The notes: generated by a model not told the origin, from the letters alone. DNA of 64,000 nucleotides from DATBJJ01 sp963750915 (GCA_963750915.1 CAVVSF010000002.1:729572-793571); one strand, 5' to 3'; positions 48,044 to 57,224 are shown, counted from the first letter of the stretch. A program made the numbers and translations.

Positions 48044-49128
48044 CTACCACCCAGGGTAGCGACCCGACATTCGTTCGGCCAGCGCCTCCGGGTCTTGTTG
48101 CTCGTTCAGGATGGCGGCCAGATCCCGCGACACGGTCTCGATCACGTCCCGCAGCTCGACCACTTCGACCCATTCGGCAGGAAGCGAAGCCGTGCCGTTG
48201 AGGGCGCCAACGATGTTCCCGGTGATTCTCGATTGCGGGAAACGCCTCGAAGGATTGGTCCTGGGTGACCAGCCATCGCAGATAGGCGCGGTGGACGATG
48301 CTGGGCGGGTGGCAGATGCCCCTGATGGCGCCGCGAACCTGGCAACGGATCAGCCCCTCGACCGTGAAGAGCGTCATCTGGGTGTCGTCGGTGATGAGCC
48401 CGATGCCGCCGTAGGCTCTATCGAACGTCGCGATCCCCTGCGCCGTAGCGGGATGCGATCTCCTTGAGCGGCAGAAACTCCACGGGCGCGCCGAGTGCAT
48501 CGCCGCAGGCGCCGCCGAGAAGGCAGCCGTAGATCCTGTCGTCAAGGCTCAGACCGGCAGTGCTCGCGTGCCGGTGTCGGCGTGCCACAACCTGGAGGCC
48601 GCGTACGTACCGTTCCTGCGCGGAGGCCTCGATCGCGCCCGGGCGGGCCGTGCGGACCTGTCGAATCGCTTCTGCCGGCGCCATGCCGAGTTCGATCAGG
48701 AGCCGGGCGCCAATCGTGCCGGCCCGTCCGAGCCCGCCGCGGCAGTGGACCAGGACGTCGCGTCCTCCGCGCAGCAGCGCGCGGATTTCCTCGCCTTCGA
48801 CCTTCCATCGCCGTTCGAACTCCTCGTCCGGCGTCGAGACGTCGGCGATGGGCAAGTGAAACCAGCGCATCCCTCGACGAGCCGTCTCCTCGCCGAGGCG
48901 CTCCACCCGCAGGAGAGTCAACTCGTGCGGCTCGACCAGGGTCACGATCGCGGCTGCGCCCCAGTCCCGGATGGCGTCGAGGTCCTGATTGAGGTCTCTG
49001 TCCCAGAAACCGGTCGCGGCGTGCGCGTCACATTTTCCCGGGCAGAAGGTGATGCCGACACGACCGAGCGTCGGGCCTGCGGGTATCGAGGCGATCTGCA
49101 GCGGATCTGTGCGAGACGAGCGTTTCAT
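48044..49128 (-). pseudogene. Dual-specificity phosphatase fused to ADP-ribosylglycohydrolase, decayed
   Basis: From ATG 49128 the first part is a cysteine phosphatase domain with the P-loop HCRGGLGRAGT and an upstream Asp loop (IADVSTPDEEF). It runs into an ADP-ribosylglycohydrolase start, DRIYGCLLGGACGDALGAP. Near 48430 the frame shifts; the next segment has the Mg-binding LITDDTQMTLFTVEGL and AYLRWLVTQDQ. After about 48250 it jumps to a third segment (ITGNIVGALNGTASLPAEW) ending at 48044. About 150 residues normally between the last two, including the second metal-binding Asp region, are missing. Two frame changes plus an internal deletion make it a genuine pseudogene. Confidence 0.8.
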
Positions 49129-49252
49129 TCTGGACGCACCGGTGAAACCGGACGATCGGGCATCCGGTGGAGCTTGCGGCGTATTGTAGCGGTTGACGAG
49201 CGAGAGATCACAGGAGGCGGCCGGAGGGGCAGTGCCCGGGATGCGTCTTCAT

Positions 49253-49281
49253 TTGACTTCCGAATGGAACGAGGGTATGGT
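49253..49281 (+). promoter_or_regulatory. Putative promoter of padR with very short leader
   Basis: TTGACT at 49253-49258 and TATGGT at 49276-49281 are separated by 17 bases, matching the housekeeping sigma pattern at 5/6 and 4/6 positions. The ATG at 49290 is only 8 bases beyond the -10 box, so the transcript would start at or next to the initiation codon and no Shine-Dalgarno site would be in the leader. Confidence 0.55.
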
Positions 49282-49289
49282 CCATTGGG

Positions 49290-49637
49290 ATGCCTAATAA
49301 AGAACCTTCCAAGGCGGAAGTCCTGCGCGGCACGCTCGACTTGATGGTGCTGCAGACGCTCGCGGCGCTGGGGCCGCAACACGGCTACGCCATCGGCGCC
49401 CGGCTCGAGCAGGTCTCGTCTGGCGCGCTCACGCTGAACATGGGCACGCTGTACCCCGGCCTGATGCGCCTGGAGCAGCAGGGCCTGGTCAAAGCCGAGT
49501 GGGGCGTCACGGAGAATAACCGTCAGGCGCGCTTCTACGCCATCACCGCCGCCGGCCGCCGGCGGCTCGCCGCCGAGAAGAAGGCGTGGGATCAGATGGT
49601 GTCCGTCATGCACACGCTGTTCGAGAACCCGGCGTGA
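49290..49637 (+). CDS. PadR-family transcriptional regulator
   Basis: A 115-residue winged-helix protein. LRGTLDLMVLQTLAALGPQ, HGYAIGARLEQ, MGTLYPGLMRLEQQGLVKAEW and RFYAITAAGRRRL are the PadR family pattern. It is the short form, without a long C-terminal dimerisation arm. Its TGA overlaps the GTG of the following permease. In Acidobacteriota such PadR-permease pairs are recurrent, and the regulator is expected to repress its own operon in response to an unknown ligand. Confidence 0.95.
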   Translation: MPNKEPSKAEVLRGTLDLMVLQTLAALGPQHGYAIGARLEQVSSGALTLNMGTLYPGLMRLEQQGLVKAEWGVTENNRQARFYAITAAGRRRLAAEKKAWDQMVSVMHTLFENPA

Positions 49638-52423
49638 CCCCCCGTCGAGTCTCCTCCTCGCTTCGCGAGTGGACACGCCGGGCATGGGGCGCGCTCAGTG
49701 GCCGTCGGACCGACCATGACCTGCAGCGCGAGCTTGCCGGACACCTTGCCCTTGCTGAAGACGAGCTCCGGCGGAAGGGCCATGCGCCGGGCGACGCCGC
49801 GCGACTCGCCCGGGCCACCGCCGGCGGCCGCATCCAGGCGCTCGAAGCGCTGCGCGGGCAGCGCGGTCTGCCCTGGCTCGGCTCGTCGTGGCTCGATGTC
49901 AAGCTCGGGCTCCGCCTGCTCGTCCGCAACTGGGGGCTGACGCTGGTCGGCGGGCTGGCGATGTCCGTGGCGATCGGCATCGCGGCAGTCGTGTTCGCCG
50001 CGTTCGACGTCATCATGTGGAGTCGCCTTCCGCTCGAAGAGGGCGACCGGATCGTCGCCATTCAGATCTGGGACCGCGAGGCCGGTCAGCGGCGGGACAC
50101 GCCGTGGCAGGACATCGAGCGCTGGCGCGGCAGCCTGCAATCGGTCGATGATGTCGGCGCCTTCCAGGCGATCCGGCGCAACGTGATCATGGTCGACGGA
50201 TCGGTCGAACTGGCGGCGGTCGCCGAGATCTCGGCCGCGGGGTTCCGGGTTGCGAGGGTGGCGCCACTCATCGGCCGGGGCATCGTCGACGCCGACCTGG
50301 CGCCCGGCGCTGCCCCCGTCATTGTCGTCGGCCACGACGTCTGGCAGCGGCGCTTTGCCGGCGGGGGAGACGTCATTGGCCGCGAGCTGCGGCTCGGCGA
50401 GACTGTGCACACCGTCGTCGGCGTCATGCCGGACGGCTTTCAGTTCCCGCTCAACTTCCGTTACTGGGTGCCCCTGCAGCCCGGGGCCCCCGGAACCAAC
50501 GAGATCCTGCGCACCTCCGGTCCCGAAGGCGTCGTCTTCGGCCGGCTCGCGCCGGGCGCGACGCTCGCGCGCGCGGACGCGGAGGCTGCGGCGCTCGGGA
50601 TCCTCCCGCCTGCCCTCCGTAGCGCGCCGGACGAAGACGGCGCGATGCCGAACGCCGAGGCGACCGGAGCGCGCGTGGTACCGTACACGTTTGCGTTCAC
50701 TGGGGACTTCGAACGCGGCGAGCTGGGCCTGCTATGGTCGCTGTCCAGCCTTGCACTCGTTTTGCTGCTGCTGCCGCCCTGCGCGAACATCGCGATCCTG
50801 AACTACGCGCGCACCGTCACGCGGCAGCAGGAGTTCGCCGCCCGCCACGCCCTCGGCGGCAGCCGCGCGCGGATCGTCTGGCAGCTCTTCATCGAGTCGC
50901 TCGTGCTCACGGCTGCGGCCGCCGGTGTCGCCCTGCTGATCTTGCGCGTTGTGTCGGTAGTGGTGGCCGGGCGCCTGCAGCAGATGCCCGGTGGCCCGCC
51001 GTTCTGGATGACGTTCGGCGTTTCGTACCGCACGCTGCTCTTCGTCGCGGGACTGGCCGTCGCTGGGGCCGCTATGTCCGGCCTCGTGCCGGCGCTACAA
51101 GCCACGGGGCGCCTGGCGCGGCTCGGCGCCGGCGCGCTCGCCGGACGGACCAGCCTCCGGCTGGGCGCCACGTGGACCACGCTGGTGATCGCGCAGGTCG
51201 CGTTCTCTGTCGCCGTGCTGCCGCTGGCCGCCGAACTCGCGTGGGGCACGCTGAGAACCAGCGCCCTCGGCCCGGGCTTCGCCGCCGAGAATTTTGCGAC
51301 CGCACGTGTCGCGCTGGAAGAGGGCCGGTTCGCGCTCAATGCCCGAGACGCGCGAGGGCAAATGGCCGGCGAGCCAGAGGGTGCGCGGCAACAACGCGCC
51401 GCGCTCCTTGGCAACCGCCAGCGCGAGCTGACGCGACGGCTCCTGGCCAACCCGGAAATCCTCGGCGTGGCGGCCGCCTTGCGGCCCCCTGGCGAGGAAC
51501 GCTGGGTGTTCGTCGACATCGAGGGCCGCGACGTTCCGACTGAGGTCCTCAACGGCCGGCTGCCGGGTTTCCACGCCCGCTTCAACCATGTCGACACCGC
51601 GTTCTTCGAGATCTATCAGGTGCCTGGCCTTGCCGGTCGCGGATTCAGCGAGGGCGACGCTTCCGCGGCGGCTGATGCGGTCATCGTCAACCGCAACTTC
51701 GCCGACACCATCGCCCCCGGCGGCAACGCGCTCGGACACCGTTTCCGGTACGTTCGTGCGATGGACGGCGAGAGGCTGGACGGCCCTGAACCGGACCGGT
51801 GGTACGAAGTCGTCGGCGTCGTCGGGAATCTGCCCGTGACGACCGACGCACGGGTCGCGTACCATGCGGCGGCTCCGGGTCAGATTCAACCTGCGCACCT
51901 GCAACTTCGCCTGAGAGGCGGTTCGGTCGGTCTCGCTGAACGCCTCCGCGACGTCGCAGCGAGTGTCGACCCGGCGCTGCACGTCGATGAGGTCCGTACG
52001 CTGGCAGAGATTTATCGCGAGCATCGCTTCGGCGACAACCTTGGCGCCATCACCATCGCCGCAGTCACCGGCAGCGTACTGCTGCTCTCGGCCGCCGGCC
52101 TGTACGCGCTCATGTCGTTCACCGTCGCGCAACGCCGGCGAGAGATCGGTATCCGGTCGGCCCTGGGCGCCCAGCCGGGCCATCTGGTGGCGGCCGTGTT
52201 CAGGCGCGCGTTCTGGCAGGTCGGTGCCGGTTCTGCGGCGGGGATGCTCGCCGCCTACCTCGCCGGCCGGTACGTGCCGATCGAACAGATCGGCGGCTTG
52301 CCGATTCCCGGCATCCTCCCCGGCGCGGCCGCGTTCATGCTGCTCGTCGGTGTCCTCGCTTCGCTGGGTCCTGCCCGGCGCGGCGTCCGGATCGATCCCA
52401 CCGAAGCGTTGCGAAGCGAGTAG
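49634..52423 (+). CDS. Two-module MacB/FtsX-type permease (ADOP family)
   Basis: A 929-residue protein starting at GTG 49634, which overlaps the padR stop as GTGA. Each half has one N-terminal helix, a large extracytoplasmic MacB-type domain and three further helices: first half about 95-500, second half about 520-929, ending with the FtsX consensus REIGIRSALGAQPGHLV and RIDPTEALRSE. No ATPase gene is adjacent, so it is an orphan permease of the kind described as acidobacterial duplicated orphan permeases. An N-terminal helical segment (TDHDLQRELAGHLALAEDEL) is also typical. Substrates and the partner ATPase are unknown. Confidence 0.92.
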   Translation: MTPRRVSSSLREWTRRAWGALSGRRTDHDLQRELAGHLALAEDELRRKGHAPGDAARLARATAGGRIQALEALRGQRGLPWLGSSWLDVKLGLRLLVRNWGLTLVGGLAMSVAIGIAAVVFAAFDVIMWSRLPLEEGDRIVAIQIWDREAGQRRDTPWQDIERWRGSLQSVDDVGAFQAIRRNVIMVDGSVELAAVAEISAAGFRVARVAPLIGRGIVDADLAPGAAPVIVVGHDVWQRRFAGGGDVIGRELRLGETVHTVVGVMPDGFQFPLNFRYWVPLQPGAPGTNEILRTSGPEGVVFGRLAPGATLARADAEAAALGILPPALRSAPDEDGAMPNAEATGARVVPYTFAFTGDFERGELGLLWSLSSLALVLLLLPPCANIAILNYARTVTRQQEFAARHALGGSRARIVWQLFIESLVLTAAAAGVALLILRVVSVVVAGRLQQMPGGPPFWMTFGVSYRTLLFVAGLAVAGAAMSGLVPALQATGRLARLGAGALAGRTSLRLGATWTTLVIAQVAFSVAVLPLAAELAWGTLRTSALGPGFAAENFATARVALEEGRFALNARDARGQMAGEPEGARQQRAALLGNRQRELTRRLLANPEILGVAAALRPPGEERWVFVDIEGRDVPTEVLNGRLPGFHARFNHVDTAFFEIYQVPGLAGRGFSEGDASAAADAVIVNRNFADTIAPGGNALGHRFRYVRAMDGERLDGPEPDRWYEVVGVVGNLPVTTDARVAYHAAAPGQIQPAHLQLRLRGGSVGLAERLRDVAASVDPALHVDEVRTLAEIYREHRFGDNLGAITIAAVTGSVLLLSAAGLYALMSFTVAQRRREIGIRSALGAQPGHLVAAVFRRAFWQVGAGSAAGMLAAYLAGRYVPIEQIGGLPIPGILPGAAAFMLLVGVLASLGPARRGVRIDPTEALRSE

Positions 52424-52645
52424 GGGAGCCGGAGTCGCGCGGTGAGGGCCTCCGCGGCGTGGAGAGCGGGCTTCAGATCGAACTGGGAGCGCACCTGGCG
52501 CCGATGCTAACTAAGCGAGCGGCCTCCCGCAGCGTCATGGTCGTCCACGACGAGAGCGACGAGAGCGACGGGTTTCAGTTGAAAGACTTACCCGTTAGGA
52601 AACAGCACGCCGTTATCGCGGGGGACGTCCTGCCGCTCAGCGGCG

Positions 52646-53347
52646 TTAACGCGGTCGAGCAACCCGACGCTGGCGGCTTGCGCGTAGCTTCGCCGCCAGA
52701 CTCGCCAATCCGAGTCCGAATAGGCCGAATGTGGCGGGTTCAGGCGTAGGCACGGGGAAGCCGTCTTGCTGGAATGAGTCTGTGACGATGTTTTCCGGCA
52801 AGCTGCACTCGCCAAAGTGTGGGAACTCAACAATGCAGCCGTTAGCAGTGTAGGTGAGAATCCCGTGCAACGAGGGCGGGAGAGGCGACTGCATATAGAC
52901 CACCGTCCACGTGCCGTCGCGATTCGGTCCGGGAACAACAAGGAAACCATCGAAGACCGGCGTGATGCTCTCGACGGTCGTAGTGGGGCGGCTGGTGGGG
53001 AATTCCGTTGACCAAGTCGGGTCCGTGTGACGAATCGCACCCCACGTCTCTTCGAGCGAGTGGCCCCTGACAGCGAAACTCAACAGCTCATTGTCTTCGC
53101 TGCCAGGAAAGTACGGGCTCGTCTGAATGCCGTAGATGTAGGAGTAAATCCCGTCTGCGTACCGGACGTCAGCCCTTCTAGCATTGTTGATAAACCCGCC
53201 AAAACCTCCTCTGAACACAAGAGAGCCCAGCTCTGACACGTCGTCGATGTCGATGCGATCAGCGCGGGCGCTGGGCGGGTGCACCAGCATGATCGCTGGC
53301 AGGAGGATCAGTACCAGCAAGACACGAGGGCGAGCGTTCGTGACCAT
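52646..53347 (-). CDS. PEP-CTERM sorted exported protein
   Basis: A 233-residue protein with a signal peptide (RVLLVLILLPAIMLVHPPSARA). At the C-terminus it has a PEP-CTERM tripartite signal: PTPEPATF, the helix GLFGLGLASLAA and a basic tail (RASRQRR). Such proteins are cleaved by an exosortase (EpsH/XrtA), usually in organisms making exopolysaccharide; no exosortase gene is in the window. The body has no known domain. Confidence 0.85.
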   Translation of the reverse strand: MVTNARPRVLLVLILLPAIMLVHPPSARADRIDIDDVSELGSLVFRGGFGGFINNARRADVRYADGIYSYIYGIQTSPYFPGSEDNELLSFAVRGHSLEETWGAIRHTDPTWSTEFPTSRPTTTVESITPVFDGFLVVPGPNRDGTWTVVYMQSPLPPSLHGILTYTANGCIVEFPHFGECSLPENIVTDSFQQDGFPVPTPEPATFGLFGLGLASLAAKLRASRQRRVARPR

Positions 53348-53557
53348 TGGACGCCTCCATCATCTTGCGAAGGGCCGACCCGCCCTGCCGCGCAGAACGG
53401 CTCAGGTGGGTCGGTTTCACGACAACAGTCCGCGGGAGTCTACTCCGTTGGCGCGTTCCATCCAAATCGAATCGCTGTGACTGGCGCTCGCGATCGAGCC
53501 GTTCGAATGGAGGGACGACGCGTTTGAGACACTGACGCGCCCCGCGCCAAACGAAGG

Positions 53558-53922
53558 AGTAATTGGCTCGCCCTTGACACATTCCATCGCGAAGCAGGGC
53601 CGACCTTGCGGTGTCGCCCCGCCGTCGAAGACGGTCGCGATGGTGGGGTGGTCCATTAGAGCCATCGCCTGACGCTCGGCCTCGAAGCGCGCAATGACCT
53701 GTCGCGTGTCGATCCCGACCTTGATTACTTTGAGGGCGACTTGTTGAGGGATTGGATGACATTGCTGGGCAAGCCACACTTCGCCCATGCGCCTTCTCAA
53801 CTCAACCGAAGAAGGTGATACGGACCGACGATCTCGCCCCCTGGAAGGTCGCCTTCCGATCGACGAGTTTCGTCGCCCCGCGGATCAGCGTCCGGTTTTG
53901 CGGAGTCTTCGGTCATCGTCAT
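53558..53922 (-). pseudogene. Truncated Ser/Thr kinase N-terminus
   Basis: From ATG 53922 the frame reads an acidic lead-in and EIVGPYHLLRL, then a stop. In another frame, from about 53800, it continues with GEVWLAQQ, VALKVIKVG (ATP lysine), RFEAERQAMALMDHPTIATVFDG and FAMECVKGEPIT. Homology ends at about 53558 before the catalytic loop. The downstream sequence to the stop at 53417 is unrelated. It is the first third of a Hanks-type kinase, lost by frameshift and truncation. Confidence 0.75.
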
Positions 53923-54267
53923 ACCTTGTCAAAGCAGGACCAAACTGTCGGCGCTAAGAAGTCCGGCACGCGCAGACGCTGCGGGGGGTTATCCACGATC
54001 GGAAGTAGATGCTACTCGCAAAGACACGTCATCGCACTGGCACGCCAAGATCCCTGACGCATCGGGAAACCAACAACTCACGCCGTTGATGCACGTTGAC
54101 GAGTTCGACGGTTCAACCGGCTTTGAACCGACACGAACGAACCACGGCGTGATCGAAAAGACTCAACAAAACCTGATCGAACACGATCCCGCAGGGGTCA
54201 TACACTGATCTCACAGAGTGGTCGCAGCCGTTATAAAAGAAAATCGAATCGATGACCCGCGACTGAC
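53923..54267. other. Spacer without a recognisable gene
   Basis: No frame with coding composition is seen between the kinase relic and the PEP-CTERM gene. The stretch contains one copy (54088-54149) of a 62-base direct repeat whose other copy is at 55163-55224, and is less GC-rich than its surroundings toward 54160-54260. Confidence 0.5.
54088..54149 (+). repeat. 62-base diverged direct repeat, copy 1
   Basis: This segment aligns without gaps to 55163-55224, with 48 of 62 positions identical. The last 26 bases, beginning TGAACCGACACGAAC, differ at only one position. The pair brackets a PEP-CTERM gene, and copy 2 sits directly upstream of a recombinase relic. Confidence 0.7.
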
Positions 54268-54930
54268 TTACAGCTTCGCGGCGCGGCGGCGGCGAATCGC
54301 GGCGTAGACACCGACCAGGCCGGATCCGAACAGAGCGATGGAGCCCGGCTCCGGCACGGGCGCCATTCCGTGTGCGGTGCTGAGCTCGATGGGCGCACTG
54401 CTGAACGGCGAAGGGCTGATCGTGAACAGATTGAAGTCCTTGACCGTCGGGGGGAGCGTGCTCGTAAAGAAGAAGACGATCGGCTCGAGTCCCCATGCGC
54501 CGAACGCGCCAGCCTGCGGGATCCAGAACAGCCGGCGGGAACCCGGTGTGTACTCGATGTGAAAGTCGTCAGCCGTGCCGGTCCCGCCGTGGCTGGCAGC
54601 GTGGTCGAACGACCAACCCGCCACGCCCGTGAAACCTTTCACCGCGAATTCAGTGCTGAAGAACAGGTTCAGGTCGGTCCACGGGTGGACCGTCTGCGTA
54701 TACGCGTAGGTCGTCCCGTCGTACCACACGCCGCTCTCGAGGAAGCCCGTCTTCGCCCCCGGATACGCAGGGGAGGTCGGGTCGAAGTAGTCGAAATCGA
54801 AACGGAATGACACGAGGGGTCCGAACCCCTGGAAGAACGTTTCGTGGTCCACGGGGGTGATCGGGATGGCCGATGCGTCTCGTGCGAGCGAGAAAGCTAG
54901 ACAGACACACAGACTTAGTTTGCGGATCAT
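54268..54930 (-). CDS. PEP-CTERM sorted exported protein
   Basis: A 220-residue protein from ATG 54930 (an upstream in-frame GTG at 54948 is possible) with a signal peptide (IRKLSLCVCLAFSLARDASA). The C-terminal PEP-CTERM signal is PVPEPGSIALFGSGLVGVYAAI with a basic tail (RRRRAAKL). The mature region is aromatic-rich (SFRFDFDYFDP, GLEPIVFFFTSTLPP) and likely beta-sandwich. It lies between the two copies of the 62-base repeat. Confidence 0.85.
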   Translation of the reverse strand: MIRKLSLCVCLAFSLARDASAIPITPVDHETFFQGFGPLVSFRFDFDYFDPTSPAYPGAKTGFLESGVWYDGTTYAYTQTVHPWTDLNLFFSTEFAVKGFTGVAGWSFDHAASHGGTGTADDFHIEYTPGSRRLFWIPQAGAFGAWGLEPIVFFFTSTLPPTVKDFNLFTISPSPFSSAPIELSTAHGMAPVPEPGSIALFGSGLVGVYAAIRRRRAAKL

Positions 54931-55162
54931 GGCTGCCCGTCCTTTCACGTCATTGTCGATATCTCGATTTGGCCGTCCGGATCAGCGTCCTTATACACCC
55001 ATCCGTCTTTCCGTACGGCCCTATTCTTCGTCGCACAGCGCTGGCAGCTCCCAACCTCGTCAGTGTCGTACGCGTCAATCGATTTACTGGCCCGCCCAGG
55101 TCATCTCCTTCTCCGCAGGCTCTGAGCGGCGGCAGCGTCAGAACAGATCGCCGGGACCGCTT

Positions 55163-55224
55163 GACGCACATTGACGTATCGGGCGGATCGAATAGCTCTG
55201 AACCGACACGAACCAACCACGGCG
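55163..55224 (+). repeat. 62-base diverged direct repeat, copy 2
   Basis: The partner of 54088-54149 at 77% ungapped identity. It ends 16 bases before the sequence homologous to the recombinase relics begins (55241), so it could be part of the same lost element. Confidence 0.7.
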
Positions 55225-55240
55225 GGCCCGTATATGGGCC

Positions 55241-55511
55241 GAGGTGTTCCGACAGAAGGCAACGCTGCTCGCAGCCGCGCTCGAGCACGACGTGGAGAGG
55301 ACGCCGCACGTCAGGCACTCCGCGGCTTCATCGAAGGGATCAAGATCCGCCCGGCGACGGCCTGCTAGAGGTCGTTGGGAACTTCGGGGAGATGTTGACC
55401 GCAGCCGGCGACGGGACGGTCACGACCGCGGTCGGTAAAGTTGCGGGGGCACGCATCCCACTGGATTTGGAGCTTCCGTGGACCGTGGCCGAGCTGTCCG
55501 CAGCCTGTTGA
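55241..55511 (+). pseudogene. Relic of the C-terminal end of a large serine recombinase
   Basis: The DNA matches the last part of the relic at 61390-61949 at roughly 80% over about 200 bases. In mixed frames it reads EVFRQKATLLAAALEHDVER, ALRGFIEGIKI, LEVVGNFGEMLTAAG and VAGARIPLDLEL, which is the end of a resolvase/invertase-type large serine recombinase. The catalytic N-terminal domain is absent and frame changes are present, so it is inactive. Confidence 0.7.
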
Positions 55512-55694
55512 CGCTCGGGTTGTGCCCTACCTGTATGGCACACCACTGTCGCATCAGTGGGCCGAGCCTGCCTGTGCCGCACAGACTGATTGCCTCCCGT
55601 GCCATGCTCACTCCGCCCATCGGAAAGACCTCGACGAGTCAGGCACGTTCAATCGCTTGGAAGGTCGCGGTGACGGTGGCGCGGGTCACGGCCC

Positions 55695-56573
55695 ATGTTG
55701 TGGACCAGCTCGGCCTGCGGCGATACTGTGCGCGTGGAGTATGTGTCCAGAGTGCCGCGAGCGCCGCTGGACGGGCTGATCGACGACCTTTATTACCTGG
55801 AGGGTACGCGGCCGTACGCCCGGCTGACGCTGCCGACGTCGCCGGCGGCGCTGCTCATCGTCAACCTCGGGGCGCCGTTCCGCATCCGCGCCGGCACCGA
55901 CATCGAGACGGCCGAGTACGCCGACGGCTGCGTGGTCACCATGCCCACCACTGCGTGGGAGTTCGGCTATCCACTCCGGACCCGGTCCGTCGGCGTGCAC
56001 TTCAAGCCGTGGGGGCTGGCGCCATTCCTGCCGATGCCCGCGGCCGAGCTGTGTGACCGGCCGGTGACGGTAGAGCAGGTTTGGGGCCGGCCCGCCATCG
56101 CTGAGCTGCGAGACCGGCTGGCCACGGCGGGCGGACCGCACGAGATGCTGATGCTGCTCGAGGAGGAGCTCCGGCGACGGCTGTGCGAGACCGCCGGCCT
56201 GGCGCTGGTCCGCCATGCGAGCAGCGTGATCGCGGCGACCAGCGGGGCGGTGGCGATCGGCGACCTGAGCGTGGCAGCCGGTGTCAGCAGCACTCATCTG
56301 GCACAGCGGTTCAAGGAGCTGATCGGCGTCACGCCGAAGCGGCTGGCCCGCACCTACCGCTTCACCGGCACCATCTTCTCGCTCAACCCCGCCGGACCGA
56401 TCGACTGGGCCGAGCTCGCCTTTGGCGCAGGCTACTTCGACCAGGCGCACTTCAGCCACGAGTTCCGCGCGTTCACCGGGCTCACGCCGACCCGGTACGT
56501 CGAAGTCCGGCGGCGGTTCCTGCGCGAACATCCCGGCCACGTGCTGGACAGCTGGCCGCTGCCGGCCGATTGA
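55695..56573 (+). CDS. AraC-family transcriptional regulator
   Basis: A 292-residue protein: a beta-rich N-terminal domain (about 20-130) of the DUF6597 kind found in AraC-type regulators (DDLYYLEGTRPYARL, FKPWGLAPFLPMPAAEL) and a C-terminal AraC DNA-binding domain with two helix-turn-helix motifs (IGDLSVAAGVSSTHLAQRFKELIGVTPK and FGAGYFDQAHFSHEF split by RLARTYRF). The start could be ATG 55695 or GTG 55728. The next gene, a DHFR-like protein 70 bases downstream on the same strand, is its probable target. Confidence 0.88.
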   Translation: MLWTSSACGDTVRVEYVSRVPRAPLDGLIDDLYYLEGTRPYARLTLPTSPAALLIVNLGAPFRIRAGTDIETAEYADGCVVTMPTTAWEFGYPLRTRSVGVHFKPWGLAPFLPMPAAELCDRPVTVEQVWGRPAIAELRDRLATAGGPHEMLMLLEEELRRRLCETAGLALVRHASSVIAATSGAVAIGDLSVAAGVSSTHLAQRFKELIGVTPKRLARTYRFTGTIFSLNPAGPIDWAELAFGAGYFDQAHFSHEFRAFTGLTPTRYVEVRRRFLREHPGHVLDSWPLPAD

Positions 56574-56642
56574 TTTCTTACAAGACCGACAGCTCACGAC
56601 ACGCTAATCTTGGGGGCATCCCAAGCAGCAGAGGAGCGCCTC

Positions 56643-57224
56643 GTGGGCAAAGTAGTCATGTACAGCTCGGTGTCGGTAGACGGTTTCATCGCGGACGAGA
56701 ACGACCAGCCCGGACCGCTGTTCGACTGGTTGTCCAGCGGTGACGTGCCGTTGGACGAGAGCGGCGTCTTGAAGGTGTCGCAGACGTCCTACGACTACAC
56801 CCGGCCGTACTGGGACCAGATTGGGGCGACCGTCGTCGGCCGCCACGTCTTCGACATGACGAACGGCTGGGACGGGACACCTCCGGCTGGGGTCGACCAC
56901 GTCGTCGTCGTGACCCACCGGGGCAGGCCCGAGGGCTGGTATCCCGAGGCGCCGTTCTACTTCGTCGACGGCATTGAGGCTGCCATGGCCAAGGCGCAGG
57001 AACTGGCGGGTGACCGCGTAGTCGAGGTCGCCGCCGGCGACGTCGGTGGCCAGGTGCTTGCCGCAGGTCTGGTGGACGAGGTGCGCATGGACGTCGTACC
57101 CGTCGTGTTCGGGTCCGGCAAGCGCTATTTCGGGTCGCTCGACGCGCAGCACCTGTTGGAGAATCCTGACGAGGCGATTCAGGGCAACCGGGTGCTCCAC
57201 CTACGCTATCGAGTGCGCCGTTGA
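56643..57224 (+). CDS. Dihydrofolate-reductase-like (RibD C-terminal) family protein
   Basis: A 193-residue protein from GTG 56643, supported by GAGGAG six bases upstream. MYSSVSVDGFIADEND at the N-terminus, ATVVGRHVFDMTNGWDG and a C-terminal VDEVRMDVVPVVFGSGKRYF place it in the DHFR/RibD-C superfamily, often annotated as 'dihydrofolate reductase family protein'. These are probably NADPH-binding reductases, but substrates are mostly unknown. AraC-DHFR-like pairs are common in soil bacteria. Confidence 0.88.
   Translation: MGKVVMYSSVSVDGFIADENDQPGPLFDWLSSGDVPLDESGVLKVSQTSYDYTRPYWDQIGATVVGRHVFDMTNGWDGTPPAGVDHVVVVTHRGRPEGWYPEAPFYFVDGIEAAMAKAQELAGDRVVEVAAGDVGGQVLAAGLVDEVRMDVVPVVFGSGKRYFGSLDAQHLLENPDEAIQGNRVLHLRYRVRR

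Noticed and set aside
54100..54135. A tRNA fragment, because of the GGTTCAAC-like sequence
   Set aside because: No acceptor, D or anticodon arm can be folded around it. No tRNA or rRNA gene was recognised anywhere in the window.
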